Assembly: GCF_013401515.1 (NCBI RefSeq)
Contig: NZ_CP058529.1
Coordinates: 930,001 to 994,000, forward strand
Direction: 5' to 3'
Length of the DNA stretch: 64,000 nt
Source: Halorarum halophilum
GTDB taxonomy: Archaea > Halobacteriota > Halobacteria > Halobacteriales > Haloferacaceae
Of the stretch, positions 1-7,609 are shown in pieces. Every line of letters starts with the position of its first letter. Position 1 is the first letter of the stretch. The position numbers were made by a program, and so were the translations under genes. The notes under the pieces are model-generated. The model searched no databases. It saw nothing but the letters and a program-made list of their open reading frames with translations, and was not told where the DNA came from.

Positions 1-164
1 TCCTCGGAGCGTCCGGTGACGACGACGTTCGCCCCTTCCGCCGCGAGTCGGCGCGCGATCTCGGCGCCGATGCCGCGGGTCGAGCCGGTGACGACGGCGG
101 TCCTGTCGCGGAATCGGGAGGGGAGCCGCTTCGCCTCGATGGCTGAGTTGTCGATGCTGGTCAT
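1..164 (-). CDS. SDR-family oxidoreductase, N-terminal fragment (runs off window)
   Basis: Only the first 54 residues are inside the window; the rest lies beyond position 1. The fragment carries TGSTRGIG (residues 27-34), the glycine-rich NAD(P)-binding motif of classical short-chain dehydrogenases, followed by a Rossmann helix and strand ending VVVTGRSE. The ATG at 162-164 is the natural start because it gives a short lead into the Rossmann strand. It is transcribed in the same direction as the galactonate dehydratase gene but 424 bases downstream of it, so joint sugar metabolism is possible but not shown. Substrate cannot be inferred from the N-terminus. Confidence 0.85.
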   Translation of the reverse strand, partial: MTSIDNSAIEAKRLPSRFRDRTAVVTGSTRGIGAEIARRLAAEGANVVVTGRSE

Positions 165-588
165 TCGATGTGTTTTCTATCGGTTGCAAGGGACTTCAGG
201 TCTGGTGCGAATGGGACACTGTCCGTTGGGACGTCGTTATCGCCGATCGGAGCGGTTCGAAAGCCCCCGGCGTCTCGGCTCCTTTCAATCCCGCACCCTG
301 GACGGTCGGTCGCCATTGCGCCCTGTCCCCAGTCCTCCCGGCGGGCGCGGCTCCCGATGCCTGACGGCGCCGCTCGCGTTCGCGCCCGCCGCATCCCCCT
401 GACCGTCGATCTGCAAACGCTCAGTGGGGACTACCAGCAGCGTGCACGTTCGGTAGTCGGGGTCGCGTCACTTCGCCGGAATCCGGCAGGGTGGGAATGG
501 AAGGGGCCGCGGGGGCTTCCACGATCGTCAGCGCGTCAGCGGTCGCAGAGCGAGAAGGAGAAACGCGGGATGCGTCGACGACCCGTAA
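165..588. other. Intergenic stretch with no convincing gene
   Basis: These 424 bases separate the SDR start from the stop of the galactonate dehydratase gene. Short open frames exist on both strands, but they are rich in Arg/Pro/Ser, lack the acidic composition of the neighbours and overlap each other. The part next to the SDR start is AT-richer (around 165-185) and is the likely promoter region. I see no tRNA, hairpin or repeat here. Confidence 0.6.
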
Positions 589-1737
589 TCACCACTCCGT
601 CACGGACCCATCGGGACGGCGCCACACAGGGTTGTGCCAGTCGTCGTGGCCGTCGCGCTCCTCCAGCACGTCCCGGTCCACCTCGATGCCCAGCCCCGGG
701 CCGTCGGGAATCGGAACGTAGCCGTCCTCGTACTCGAACACGGAGGGGTCCGCCAGGTAATCGAGCACGTTGCTCGTCTCGTTGTAGTGGATGTCGAGGC
801 TCTGCTCCTGGATCAGGGCGTTCGGCGCGACGGCGTCGAGCTGGAGGCAGGAGGCGAGCGCGACCGGCCCGAGCGGGCAGTGGGGTGCGACCGACACGTC
901 GTAGGCGCCCGCCATCGCGGCGATGCGCTGGACCTCGGTGATGCCGCCGGCGTGCGAGAGGTCCGGCTGGATGACGTCCACGGCGTTCTCCTCGAGGATC
1001 CGCTTGAAGTCCGTCCGGTGGAACATCCGCTCGCCGGTGGCGATCGGGATGGAGGTCGACGCGGCGATGTCCGCGAGCGCGTCGTCGTGCTCCGGGAGGA
1101 CCGGCTCCTCGACGAAGAACGGCTCGTACGGTTCGAGGGCGGCGACCAGTTGCTTCGCGGCCGTCTTGGTCGCCCGGCCGTGGAAGTCGACGCCGATGTC
1201 GACCTCGGGACCGACCGCCTCGCGGACCGTCCGGAGGCGCTCGGCGGCCTGTTCGATCGCCGCTGGGGACTCGACGCGCTCCAGTTCCGGCGTCCCGTTC
1301 ATCTTCAGGGCGGTGAAGCCGGCGTCGACCTTCTCGCGGGCCGCCTCGGCGACGCCCTCTGGCCTGTCGCCGCCGACCCACTGGTACACCCGGACCCTGT
1401 CGCGGACCGGCCCGCCGAGGAGCTGGTGGACGGGCGCGCCGAGGTGCTTGCCCTTGATGTCCCACAGCGCCTGGTCGATGCCGGCGATGGCGGACATGAG
1501 CACCGGGCCGCCGCGGTAGAACCCGCCGCGGTAGAGCCGTTCCCAGTGGTCCGCGACGGGGAGGGGGTCCTCGCCGAGCAGGTAGTCGTCCATCAGCTCT
1601 GAGACCGCCTCCTTCACGGTCCGGGCCCGCCCCTCGACGACGGGTTCGCCCCAGCCGACCGTGCCGTCGTCGGTCTCGATGCGGAGGAACAGCCAGCGCG
1701 GCGGCACCGCGTACAGGTCGTAGTCGACGATTCGCAT
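589..1737 (-). CDS. dgoD: D-galactonate dehydratase (enolase superfamily)
   Basis: The 382-residue protein matches the length and local sequence of bacterial DgoD throughout, for example RGGPVLMSAIAGIDQALWDI (79-94 region), QWVGGDRP (119-126), SHAGGITE (261-268) and APHCPLGP (284-291). Expected enolase-superfamily residues are present: D184 and H186 in DFHGR, E210 in EEP, E236 in GERMF as metal and base ligands, and H286. The family dehydrates D-galactonate to 2-keto-3-deoxy-D-galactonate, entering a De Ley-Doudoroff type route in the cytoplasm. The ATG at 1735-1737 reproduces the family N-terminus; a longer in-frame extension is not needed. In haloarchaea a related aldonate such as gluconate could also be a substrate. 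Confidence 0.9.
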   Translation of the reverse strand: MRIVDYDLYAVPPRWLFLRIETDDGTVGWGEPVVEGRARTVKEAVSELMDDYLLGEDPLPVADHWERLYRGGFYRGGPVLMSAIAGIDQALWDIKGKHLGAPVHQLLGGPVRDRVRVYQWVGGDRPEGVAEAAREKVDAGFTALKMNGTPELERVESPAAIEQAAERLRTVREAVGPEVDIGVDFHGRATKTAAKQLVAALEPYEPFFVEEPVLPEHDDALADIAASTSIPIATGERMFHRTDFKRILEENAVDVIQPDLSHAGGITEVQRIAAMAGAYDVSVAPHCPLGPVALASCLQLDAVAPNALIQEQSLDIHYNETSNVLDYLADPSVFEYEDGYVPIPDGPGLGIEVDRDVLEERDGHDDWHNPVWRRPDGSVTEW

Positions 1738-1774
1738 ACGCGCCGGGACGGAACCGACCACCAAAAGGCCGCCG

Positions 1775-2215
1775 TCACCGGAACGCGACGCCGACCGCCG
1801 GCGAGGGGTCCGCATCGTCGGCGGTGACGCGTCGGTACCGCGGGTCGTCCCCGCCCCCGCCGGGTTCGACCGCGAACACGCGGATCTCGACAACCAGCCG
1901 ACCGCGGTCCGGGAACGTCGCGCGGACGACCGGCCCGGTCGCGGTCACGACGACGTACGGCGGGGCGGCCACCGGCTCCGCCGGCAACGACGTCCCCAGC
2001 GCCTCGGCGGCAGTGTGTAGCAACGATGGAAGCCGGCTGAGGGCGCCGGCCCGCTCCAGCGCGGCGCGCAGCGGCGGGACCACCGCCTCGCGGTCGGCCG
2101 TCGCGTCGCCGTCCCAGCCGGCCGCGACCGCCTCGGCGCAGTCGGCCACCGTCCCGAGGAGGTCCGCGTGCCCGGCCAGGATGCGCTCGCGGACGAGCGT
2201 CGCGTCGTCGGTCAC
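1775..2215 (-). CDS. Conserved haloarchaeal hypothetical protein
   Basis: A 146-residue acidic protein that I do not recognise as a characterised family. The N-terminal half is predicted helical (residues 1-80), the C-terminal half alternates short strands around PPYVVVTATGPVVRATFPDR (85-104) and ends in a variable acidic tail. The GTG at 2213-2215 is preferred because upstream in-frame sequence is Arg-rich and unlike a haloarchaeal protein. It lies 37 bases upstream of dgoD on the same strand, so co-transcription is possible. No signal peptide or membrane segment is visible. Confidence 0.7.
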   Translation of the reverse strand: MTDDATLVRERILAGHADLLGTVADCAEAVAAGWDGDATADREAVVPPLRAALERAGALSRLPSLLHTAAEALGTSLPAEPVAAPPYVVVTATGPVVRATFPDRGRLVVEIRVFAVEPGGGGDDPRYRRVTADDADPSPAVGVAFR

Positions 2216-2437
2216 GCGCTCCGATGGAGTCGGGGGCCGCGTAAGCCCGTCGGTGAGCGACGTAGCGACGCTTTCCACTTCGACTGGGTTGCTCGTGGAC
2301 GAAACCGAGATAGGTGGGGCTGAAGAGGCCGAGAACGTTCGCGGTCGTGGTGCCAGTCGAACCGACGCAACCTGACGGCCAATGGGGACCGAACGAGCAT
2401 CCGACCGCTTTTCCCCTCCGGAATCCCAGACACGACC

Positions 2438-2707
2438 ATGAACGCCGAAGACGTGGAGGCGGCCATCGAGGCCGGCATCGAGGACGCCGAGGCGACCGTG
2501 ACGACGCCCCGCGCGCCCGACCCAGACCACGAGGACCAGCACTTCGCCGCCGTCGTCGTCTCGCCCGCCTTCGAGGGGAAGTCGCTCGTCCAGCAGCACC
2601 AGCTCGTCTACGACGCGGTCGGCGACGCGATGACGAGGGAGGTCCACGCGCTGGAGATCAAGACGTACACGCCGGAGGAGTACGAGGAGTACTCGGACGG
2701 GGCGTGA
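2438..2707 (+). CDS. BolA/IbaG-family protein
   Basis: An 89-residue protein with the BolA fold pattern: an N-terminal helix, then HFAAVVVSPAFEGKSLVQQHQ (35-55 region), which is the conserved strand-turn-helix containing the invariant His and the VxxFxGxxxxxRHxxV-like segment, then LEIKTYTPEEY near the C-terminus. BolA proteins act with monothiol glutaredoxins in Fe-S cluster trafficking in other organisms; a role in haloarchaeal iron-sulfur metabolism is inferred. The next gene starts 4 bases after the stop, so the two are probably co-transcribed. Confidence 0.88.
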   Translation: MNAEDVEAAIEAGIEDAEATVTTPRAPDPDHEDQHFAAVVVSPAFEGKSLVQQHQLVYDAVGDAMTREVHALEIKTYTPEEYEEYSDGA

Positions 2708-2711
2708 GGCG

Positions 2712-2978
2712 GTGCTCGGGAGGGTTGCGGAGGAGTACCTGACTTTCATCCGCCACTACGGGCGGTTCCCGTTCAGGGTCGCGTTCGCCGGGATCGTACT
2801 GTTCGGGCCCCTGGCGCTGGCGTTAGAGGTAACTCTCCTCCTCAGAATCGGAACCAGACTCGACGGCCCCCCGCCCATCCCCGCGGTAGCTGTAGTCACC
2901 GTGGCGGCCGCGGCGTTCTACGCGATCGAGTACGCCCTCGTCCGCCGGCTGGTCGAACGAGTCGAGAACCGGGCGTAG
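2712..2978 (+). CDS. Small two-helix membrane protein
   Basis: An 88-residue protein beginning with GTG four bases after the bolA-like stop. Two hydrophobic segments are visible, about residues 21-45 and 56-76, separated by a short polar loop with a PPPIP turn. A short basic/charged tail (RRLVERVENRA) follows, suggesting a cytoplasmic C-terminus. I do not recognise the family. The tight spacing suggests translational coupling to the BolA gene, but nothing in the protein indicates a shared function. Confidence 0.6.
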   Translation: MLGRVAEEYLTFIRHYGRFPFRVAFAGIVLFGPLALALEVTLLLRIGTRLDGPPPIPAVAVVTVAAAAFYAIEYALVRRLVERVENRA

Positions 2979-3031
2979 CGGCCGCGTAGCGGACCAACGT
3001 TTATGTTCGTCGTCGACGACGTCGAGGAACG

Positions 3032-3786
3032 ATGTCTTCTCACACGTCGGTTCTCCTCGAGGAGCGTACCTGGACGGAGGTCGAATCGGAGCTGGAGAAC
3101 GGAACGCGGACGGCCGTCGTCGCCGTCGGCTCCATCGAACAGCACGGTCCGCACCTGCCGCTCGTCATGGACACGCTGGCCGGCGACGAACTCGCGCGGC
3201 GAATCGCGGAGGGCCTCGGCGACGCGCTCGCGGCGCCGACCGTTCGACCGGGATGCTCCGTCACCACATGGAGTTCCCCGGGACGATCACGGTTCCCCCG
3301 GAGACGCTGATGGACACCGTTCGGGGGTACTGCCGGTCGCTGGACGAGCACGGCTTCGAGCACATCGCCCTCGTGCCGACCCACGGCGGCAACTTCGCGC
3401 CCGTCAACACCGTCGCGCCCGACGTCGCCCGCGAGATCGACGCCAGCGTGATCGCCGTCGCCGACCTCCACGAGCTCATGGCGTTGCAGAACGAGGGGCT
3501 GCGCGAGGCTGGACTGGACGAGGAGCCGGTGATCCACGCGGGCGCCGCGGAGACGGCCGTCGTGATGGCGGTGGACGAGGGCCTCGTCCGCATCGACGAA
3601 CTGGAGGTGGGTCACGAGGGCGAGGTCAGCACCGCCCGGTTGCTCAGCGAGGGGTTCAGGTCGATCACGGAGAACGGCGTCCTCGGAGACCCCCGACAGG
3701 CGACTGGGGAGGCCGGCGAGCGCATCCTCGAGCGCGTGACGGAGGCGTACGTCGATCGCATCGAGGCGGAACGGAACGCGGTCTGA
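3032..3786 (+). pseudogene. Creatininase-family amidohydrolase, interrupted by a one-base frameshift
   Basis: The reading frame starting at ATG 3032 encodes a normal creatininase-family N-terminus including GSIEQHGPHLPLVMDT, with the metal-ligand Glu, His and Asp, up to RPGCSV near 3261. The family sequence then continues in a different frame as HHMEFPGTI from about 3262 to the stop at 3784-3786, including THGGN and the second metal-site region. Joining the frames needs one extra base at about 3255-3264 and would give about 251 residues, the usual family length. Family members hydrolyse small amides (creatinine, or formamidopyrimidines in ArfB/MftE relatives). The break may be a real mutation or a sequencing error; no other damage is visible. 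Confidence 0.85.
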
Positions 3787-3792
3787 GCCCGA

Positions 3793-4596
3793 CTACTCCC
3801 CGGCCTCAACCGCCTCGAGTACCTCCACCGGGTCGCCGACGCGGAGTTCCTCCCCGTGCGCGTCGGCCGGAACCGCGGTGTTCACCATCAGCCGGAAGTC
3901 GTGGTCAAACCAGTCGCCCCCGCTCCACTCCGGCATCGTCGCCCGCCGCTTCTCGACGAACCGCTCCCTGAACCCCGGGTACTCCTCGCCCGTGTCGGGG
4001 TCGCGGGACGGGACGACGCAGCGCTGACACGGGTTGACGCCCTCCAGCCGTGCGTCGCCGACGCGGAAGCCGACCCGCTCGCCGCGCGAGGTGAACAGTC
4101 GGTCCTCCGCGAACGGCTCCGGCACAGCGAGTTCGAGGTTCGCGCGGAGCCGCCGTCGCATCCCCTCGACGGTGATCCCGTCGTACCACGACGCCACCTC
4201 GCCGAGCGTCCCCGTCGAGATGACCGTCGGGCCGTGGGCCTCGGTGTCGTCGGGGTAGCCGCCGGGTCGCTCCGCGACGAGCGACACCTCGTAGCCGAGG
4301 AACTCGCCGAGCCAGTCGGCCATCGCCGCGCGGTCGTCGTCGAGGTGGAACGTCGCGTCGTCCATCCCCGGTGCCGCCAGCCCGACGAGCCTTGCGTCGA
4401 GGTCGAACTCGGCGCGGACGCGGTGGATCTCCCGTTCGCGCTTCCCGTTCACGTACTCGCCGTCGGCGTCGAGGACGGCGAACTCCCGGTCCGGGTCGAG
4501 CCCGCCGGGCCCGATCCTCGCGGCGTCCACGTCCACGCCGTCGAGGGACTTCACGGGGAACACCCGGATTCGGTCGAGCGTGACGGAGTCGGTCAT
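3793..4596 (-). CDS. MOSC-domain protein with N-terminal beta-barrel (mARC-like)
   Basis: A 267-residue protein with an N-terminal MOSC-N beta-barrel (about 5-120, VFPVKSLDG) and a MOSC domain (about 130-260). The motif NPCQRCVVPSRDPDTGE (188-204) contains the conserved cysteine (C190 or C193) that ligates molybdenum in mARC/YcbX proteins. Members reduce N-hydroxylated compounds using the molybdenum cofactor; substrate here is unknown. The ATG at 4594-4596 fits the family. It is convergent with the broken creatininase gene, with only 6 bases between stops. Confidence 0.87.
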   Translation of the reverse strand: MTDSVTLDRIRVFPVKSLDGVDVDAARIGPGGLDPDREFAVLDADGEYVNGKREREIHRVRAEFDLDARLVGLAAPGMDDATFHLDDDRAAMADWLGEFLGYEVSLVAERPGGYPDDTEAHGPTVISTGTLGEVASWYDGITVEGMRRRLRANLELAVPEPFAEDRLFTSRGERVGFRVGDARLEGVNPCQRCVVPSRDPDTGEEYPGFRERFVEKRRATMPEWSGGDWFDHDFRLMVNTAVPADAHGEELRVGDPVEVLEAVEAGE

Positions 4597-4768
4597 GTCG
4601 CCGAGGACGACACCGTCGTGCTAAAAGGGGGAGGTTGGGGCAACCCGGGTACCCCCGTGGGCCTCGGCGGGTCGAGCGTTCGATTTCGGAGACGCTGACG
4701 GACCAGCGGCTCGGCGTTCGGCTCTGAAGAATCGAATTCCGATGCCCCACCGGCGGCCGGTGGCGGGC

Positions 4769-5518
4769 CTACTCCTCCTCGTCCTCGCTCTCCCCGTCGT
4801 CGGGGACGTCGATCCCCTCGAGGAGTTCCTCCATCTCCTCGACGGTGAGCGACTGGTAGCCGTCGTGTTCGGTGATGGTGGCGACGCTGAGATCCCCCGC
4901 GTCCAGTTCGTCGTCCGCGGTGAGCAGGGCGCGCAGCGCCAGGTCGATGCCGCCGTCGAGCGAGAGCGATTCGGTCCAGCCCTCCTCGAGGACCTCCTGG
5001 ATCTCGCCGCGCGAACCGCCGATGGCGGTCGCCTTCCACTCGTGCGGCGTCCCGGACGGATCCGCGCCGAACAGCCGTGGGCTGCCGTTCTCGAGGCCGC
5101 CGACGAGCAGCGCGGCGCCGTACGGTCGCGTGCCGCCGCGCTGGGTGTTCTCCTGGATGTGGTCGGTGACGTACTTCGTCAGCGTCTCGACGCCCACCGA
5201 CTCGCCGTAGCGGAGGCGGTTGCCCTGGGCCATCCGCCGGGCGTAGTCGATGAGCTGTCGGGCGTCGGCGACGTGGCCGGCGCTCGCGGTGCCGACGTGG
5301 TCGTCGAGCTTGTGCAGCTTCTCGATAGACTCGGACTCCATCAGCGTCGAGGACGCTCGGGCCTGCGCGGCGAGGACGATGCCGTCCGCCGTCCGTACGC
5401 CGACCGAGGGCGCGCCCCGCGAGACCGCCTCCCGCGCGTACTCGACCTGGTAGATCCGCCCGTCCGGCGAGAAGAGCGACGTCCCGCGGTCGTACGCCTG
5501 CTGGTCGTTTCCTCTCAT
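4769..5518 (-). CDS. psmA: Proteasome subunit alpha
   Basis: The 249-residue protein begins with the alpha-subunit signature YDRGTSLFSPDGRIYQVEYA (residues 9-28), which forms the gating H0 helix and the YDR motif that controls entry to the 20S core. The rest follows the Ntn fold without a catalytic N-terminal Thr, as expected for alpha. The C-terminus is strongly acidic (DDGESEDEEE). The alpha rings stack on beta rings and dock regulatory PAN ATPases. A strong Shine-Dalgarno is present upstream. No beta gene is adjacent; a beta-type gene lies 12 kb away. Confidence 0.97.
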   Translation of the reverse strand: MRGNDQQAYDRGTSLFSPDGRIYQVEYAREAVSRGAPSVGVRTADGIVLAAQARASSTLMESESIEKLHKLDDHVGTASAGHVADARQLIDYARRMAQGNRLRYGESVGVETLTKYVTDHIQENTQRGGTRPYGAALLVGGLENGSPRLFGADPSGTPHEWKATAIGGSRGEIQEVLEEGWTESLSLDGGIDLALRALLTADDELDAGDLSVATITEHDGYQSLTVEEMEELLEGIDVPDDGESEDEEE

Positions 5519-5522
5519 CGCG

Positions 5523-5529
5523 CACCTCC
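5523..5529 (-). promoter_or_regulatory. Shine-Dalgarno of psmA
   Basis: On the minus strand GGAGGTG lies four bases before the psmA ATG (5516-5518). It matches the complement of the archaeal 16S 3' end. It confirms the chosen start and contrasts with most genes in this window, which lack such a site and are probably leaderless. Confidence 0.75.
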
Positions 5530-5619
5530 AGCGCTGCTCGTTCTCACGGTATCGGTCATCGAGTTCGGCTATGTGTCGGCGCCGGAAAAAGCCTCCCTAA
5601 AGGGAATTGTAGCGACCGC

Positions 5620-5811
5620 TCACCCATCCACCCGAACGACGTCCGCGTCCGGGGCGTTCCGCTTGACGCTCTCCAACCCCTCGGTGGCCTTCTGCCTGCT
5701 CGCGTACCCCTCGCCGGAGTCCGCGATGATCCGTCCGTTGTCGTGGACGAGCCGCCAGCGCCACTCGTCCACGCGATCCTCGTACACCTCGAAGGTCGCC
5801 TTGCTACTCAT
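5620..5811 (-). CDS. DUF1508 (YegP-like) protein
   Basis: A 63-residue protein with one DUF1508 unit: FEVYEDRVDEWRWRLVHDNG (7-26), then IIADSGEGYASRQKATEGLESV, the classic pattern F-E-x-Y-x-D-x-x-x-x-W-R-W-R-L and G-x-x-Y-x-S. Homologues in haloarchaea are small, well-folded proteins (HVO_2922 type) of unknown biochemical role. The ATG at 5809-5811 is chosen because the 15 in-frame residues before it are not conserved-looking. A 19-base tandem repeat lies 50-90 bases upstream of the start. Confidence 0.88.
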   Translation of the reverse strand: MSSKATFEVYEDRVDEWRWRLVHDNGRIIADSGEGYASRQKATEGLESVKRNAPDADVVRVDG

Positions 5812-5861
5812 ACCAGTACCTGGTGGGTCCGGCCACGTAAGGGCTGGCTGTCTCATCCGTT

Positions 5862-5899
5862 CGCAGTTATCCCGTCTGCCCGCAGTTATCCCGTCCGCC
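5862..5899. repeat. 19-bp tandem direct repeat (two units)
   Basis: CGCAGTTATCCCGTCTGCC (5862-5880) is followed immediately by a copy differing at one base (5881-5899). The pair sits in the 148-base gap between the SNase lipoprotein stop and the DUF1508 start, upstream of the latter. Tandem operators for a dimeric regulator are one reading; a replication-slippage duplication is another. Confidence 0.7.
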
Positions 5900-5959
5900 C
5901 GTTCGTCATTGATCCCGATTGGTCGGTGGCCGCGCCGGATCCGTTATCAGTTCACCCGT

Positions 5960-6958
5960 TCAGGTGGACCGCTCCGCGACGACCTCGCCGCTCGCGTCGC
6001 GGAGCGTCACGGTCTCGCCGTCGTTGTTGAGGACGGGGCTCTCCCGGCCCCAGTACCGGTGGCCGTCGGAGTCCTCGCCGGTGCCGACGTGGACGGTCAC
6101 GGACGCGCCGGCGGCGAGGGTCGTCCCGTCCGCGAAGGTGTACGTGCGTCCGGCGGCCTCGGTGAGCGTCCAGCCACTCAGGTCGACCGCCTCGTCCCCC
6201 CGGTTCGTCACGACGACGTACTCGTCGTTCAGGTTCTCGCCGTCGGCGCCCTCGGCGTCGGCGTGCAGTTCCGAGACGACGACGCCGGTTCCCGTCGGCG
6301 GCGACGCGGTGGCGGACGCGGTCCTCGTCACGGTCGCCGTGCCTGTCCCGGCGTCGCCGTCGCGGCAGGCCCACAGCCCGCGTCCGTCGTCCATCGCCGC
6401 GGACTCGGTCGCGTAGTAGGCGTCGCGCTTCTCGAACGAGGAGTCGTACACCCGCGCCAGGCCGCGACGGATCAACCGGTGGTTGAACTCCCGGCCGTCG
6501 TGGTGGACGTAGACGAGCAGGCGGTCGTAGTAGCCCCGTCGCGGCTCGTTGGCGTCGAAGGTGATGGTGACCTCCTCGCCGACGAGTTGCCGCTTCGCGA
6601 ACGCGCTCGCCCGGTCGCCGTACTCGCGAAGGCACGACCGCCCGGCGTCGGTGTCCGGGACGCCCTCGAACTCGCCCGGCGTGTTCTCGCCGTACACCTC
6701 GGGCGTGTCGACCCCGAGCAGGCGGGCCGTGTCGCGCGTCCCGTTCGGGTAGCGGAGCTTCACGGTGTCGCCGTCGACGACCTCGACGACGGTCACCGTG
6801 GTCCCATCTGCCGGCGGCGTGCTCGTTCCGGACGTCCCGTCAGTGGCCGTTGCCGGTTCCCCAGTCGGCTGGCCGGGATCGCCCGGCACCGACACGGACG
6901 CGCAGCCGGCGAGGACGAGGAGGAGACAGCAGACGACGGCGGCGCGGGGTCGTCCCAT
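5960..6958 (-). CDS. Secreted lipoprotein with thermonuclease (SNase) and lamin-tail domains
   Basis: A 332-residue protein. Residues 1-19 form a lipoprotein signal with lipobox LAGC (C19). After a Thr/Pro-rich linker, an SNase domain spans about 52-198 with VVDGDTVKL, R79 and E87 in ARLLGVDTPE, and R146 in DRLLVYV, corresponding to the catalytic Arg-Glu-Arg set of staphylococcal nuclease, so it should be active. A second linker (200-224) leads to a C-terminal lamin-tail domain (about 225-328; VVTNRGDEAVDLSGWTL). It probably degrades extracellular DNA at the cell surface, with the lamin-tail domain aiding binding. The gene stands alone. Confidence 0.92.
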   Translation of the reverse strand: MGRPRAAVVCCLLLVLAGCASVSVPGDPGQPTGEPATATDGTSGTSTPPADGTTVTVVEVVDGDTVKLRYPNGTRDTARLLGVDTPEVYGENTPGEFEGVPDTDAGRSCLREYGDRASAFAKRQLVGEEVTITFDANEPRRGYYDRLLVYVHHDGREFNHRLIRRGLARVYDSSFEKRDAYYATESAAMDDGRGLWACRDGDAGTGTATVTRTASATASPPTGTGVVVSELHADAEGADGENLNDEYVVVTNRGDEAVDLSGWTLTEAAGRTYTFADGTTLAAGASVTVHVGTGEDSDGHRYWGRESPVLNNDGETVTLRDASGEVVAERST

Positions 6959-7081
6959 GGGGGACGGGCGGCCGGCCGTCGGAAAGCGATTTCGCTCAGA
7001 CGTGCCGGACCTTTCGCTCGGCTGAACCGACTCGAACAGCCGGGGTAGGCGACGGCAGTCCGACCGTCGGAGCCGCGTCGA

Positions 7082-7606
7082 TCACCCGTCGATCCGTTCG
7101 TAGACCACGAAATCGAAGTCGTCCCGTTCCTCACGGTCCACCTCCCGCCATCGCCCGCGGGTCCACTCCGGGAACACCGTGTCCCCCTCGTGGGCGTCGT
7201 GGAGTTCGGTGAGGACCAGCCGGTCCGCGCGGTCGAGGAACGCCTCGTACACCGCGCCGCCGCCGGCGACGTACACGGTGTCCGCGCCCGTCGCCTCGGC
7301 CGCCGCGACCGCCTCGTCGGGGGAGCCGACGACGACGACCCCGTCGGGCAAGTCGGACGCGGGAGTGGCGTCGGGACCCCCGCCGAGGTCCGGGGCGGAC
7401 CGGGAGAGGACGATGTTCGTCCGGCCGGGGAGCGGCCCGCCGAGGTCGCGCGCGATGGACTCGTAGGTGCGACGGCCCATGACGACCGGGCTCCCCATCG
7501 TCGTCTCCTTGAAGTGCCGGAGGTCCTCAGGGTGGTGCCAGGGGATGTCCCCGTCCGCGCCGATGACGTCGTTGGCCGCGACGGCGGCGATGATGACCAG
7601 GTCCAT
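7082..7606 (-). CDS. folA: Dihydrofolate reductase
   Basis: The 174-residue protein has the DHFR landmarks: AAVAANDVIGADGDIPWH (7-24), the catalytic acid in PEDLRHFKETT (D28), MGRRTYES for NADPH binding, and VYVAGGGAVYEAFL late in the chain. It reduces dihydrofolate to tetrahydrofolate with NADPH in the cytosol. It follows thymidylate synthase by 3 bases on the same strand, forming an operon that regenerates the dihydrofolate produced by TS. The acidic composition is typical of halophilic DHFRs. Confidence 0.96.
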   Translation of the reverse strand: MDLVIIAAVAANDVIGADGDIPWHHPEDLRHFKETTMGSPVVMGRRTYESIARDLGGPLPGRTNIVLSRSAPDLGGGPDATPASDLPDGVVVVGSPDEAVAAAEATGADTVYVAGGGAVYEAFLDRADRLVLTELHDAHEGDTVFPEWTRGRWREVDREERDDFDFVVYERIDG

Positions 7607-7609
7607 CGC

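Noticed and set aside
6958-7081. Possible small gene between the SNase and DHFR genes
   Set aside because: The 123-base gap holds only short frames without start signals; it is promoter and 3' sequence.
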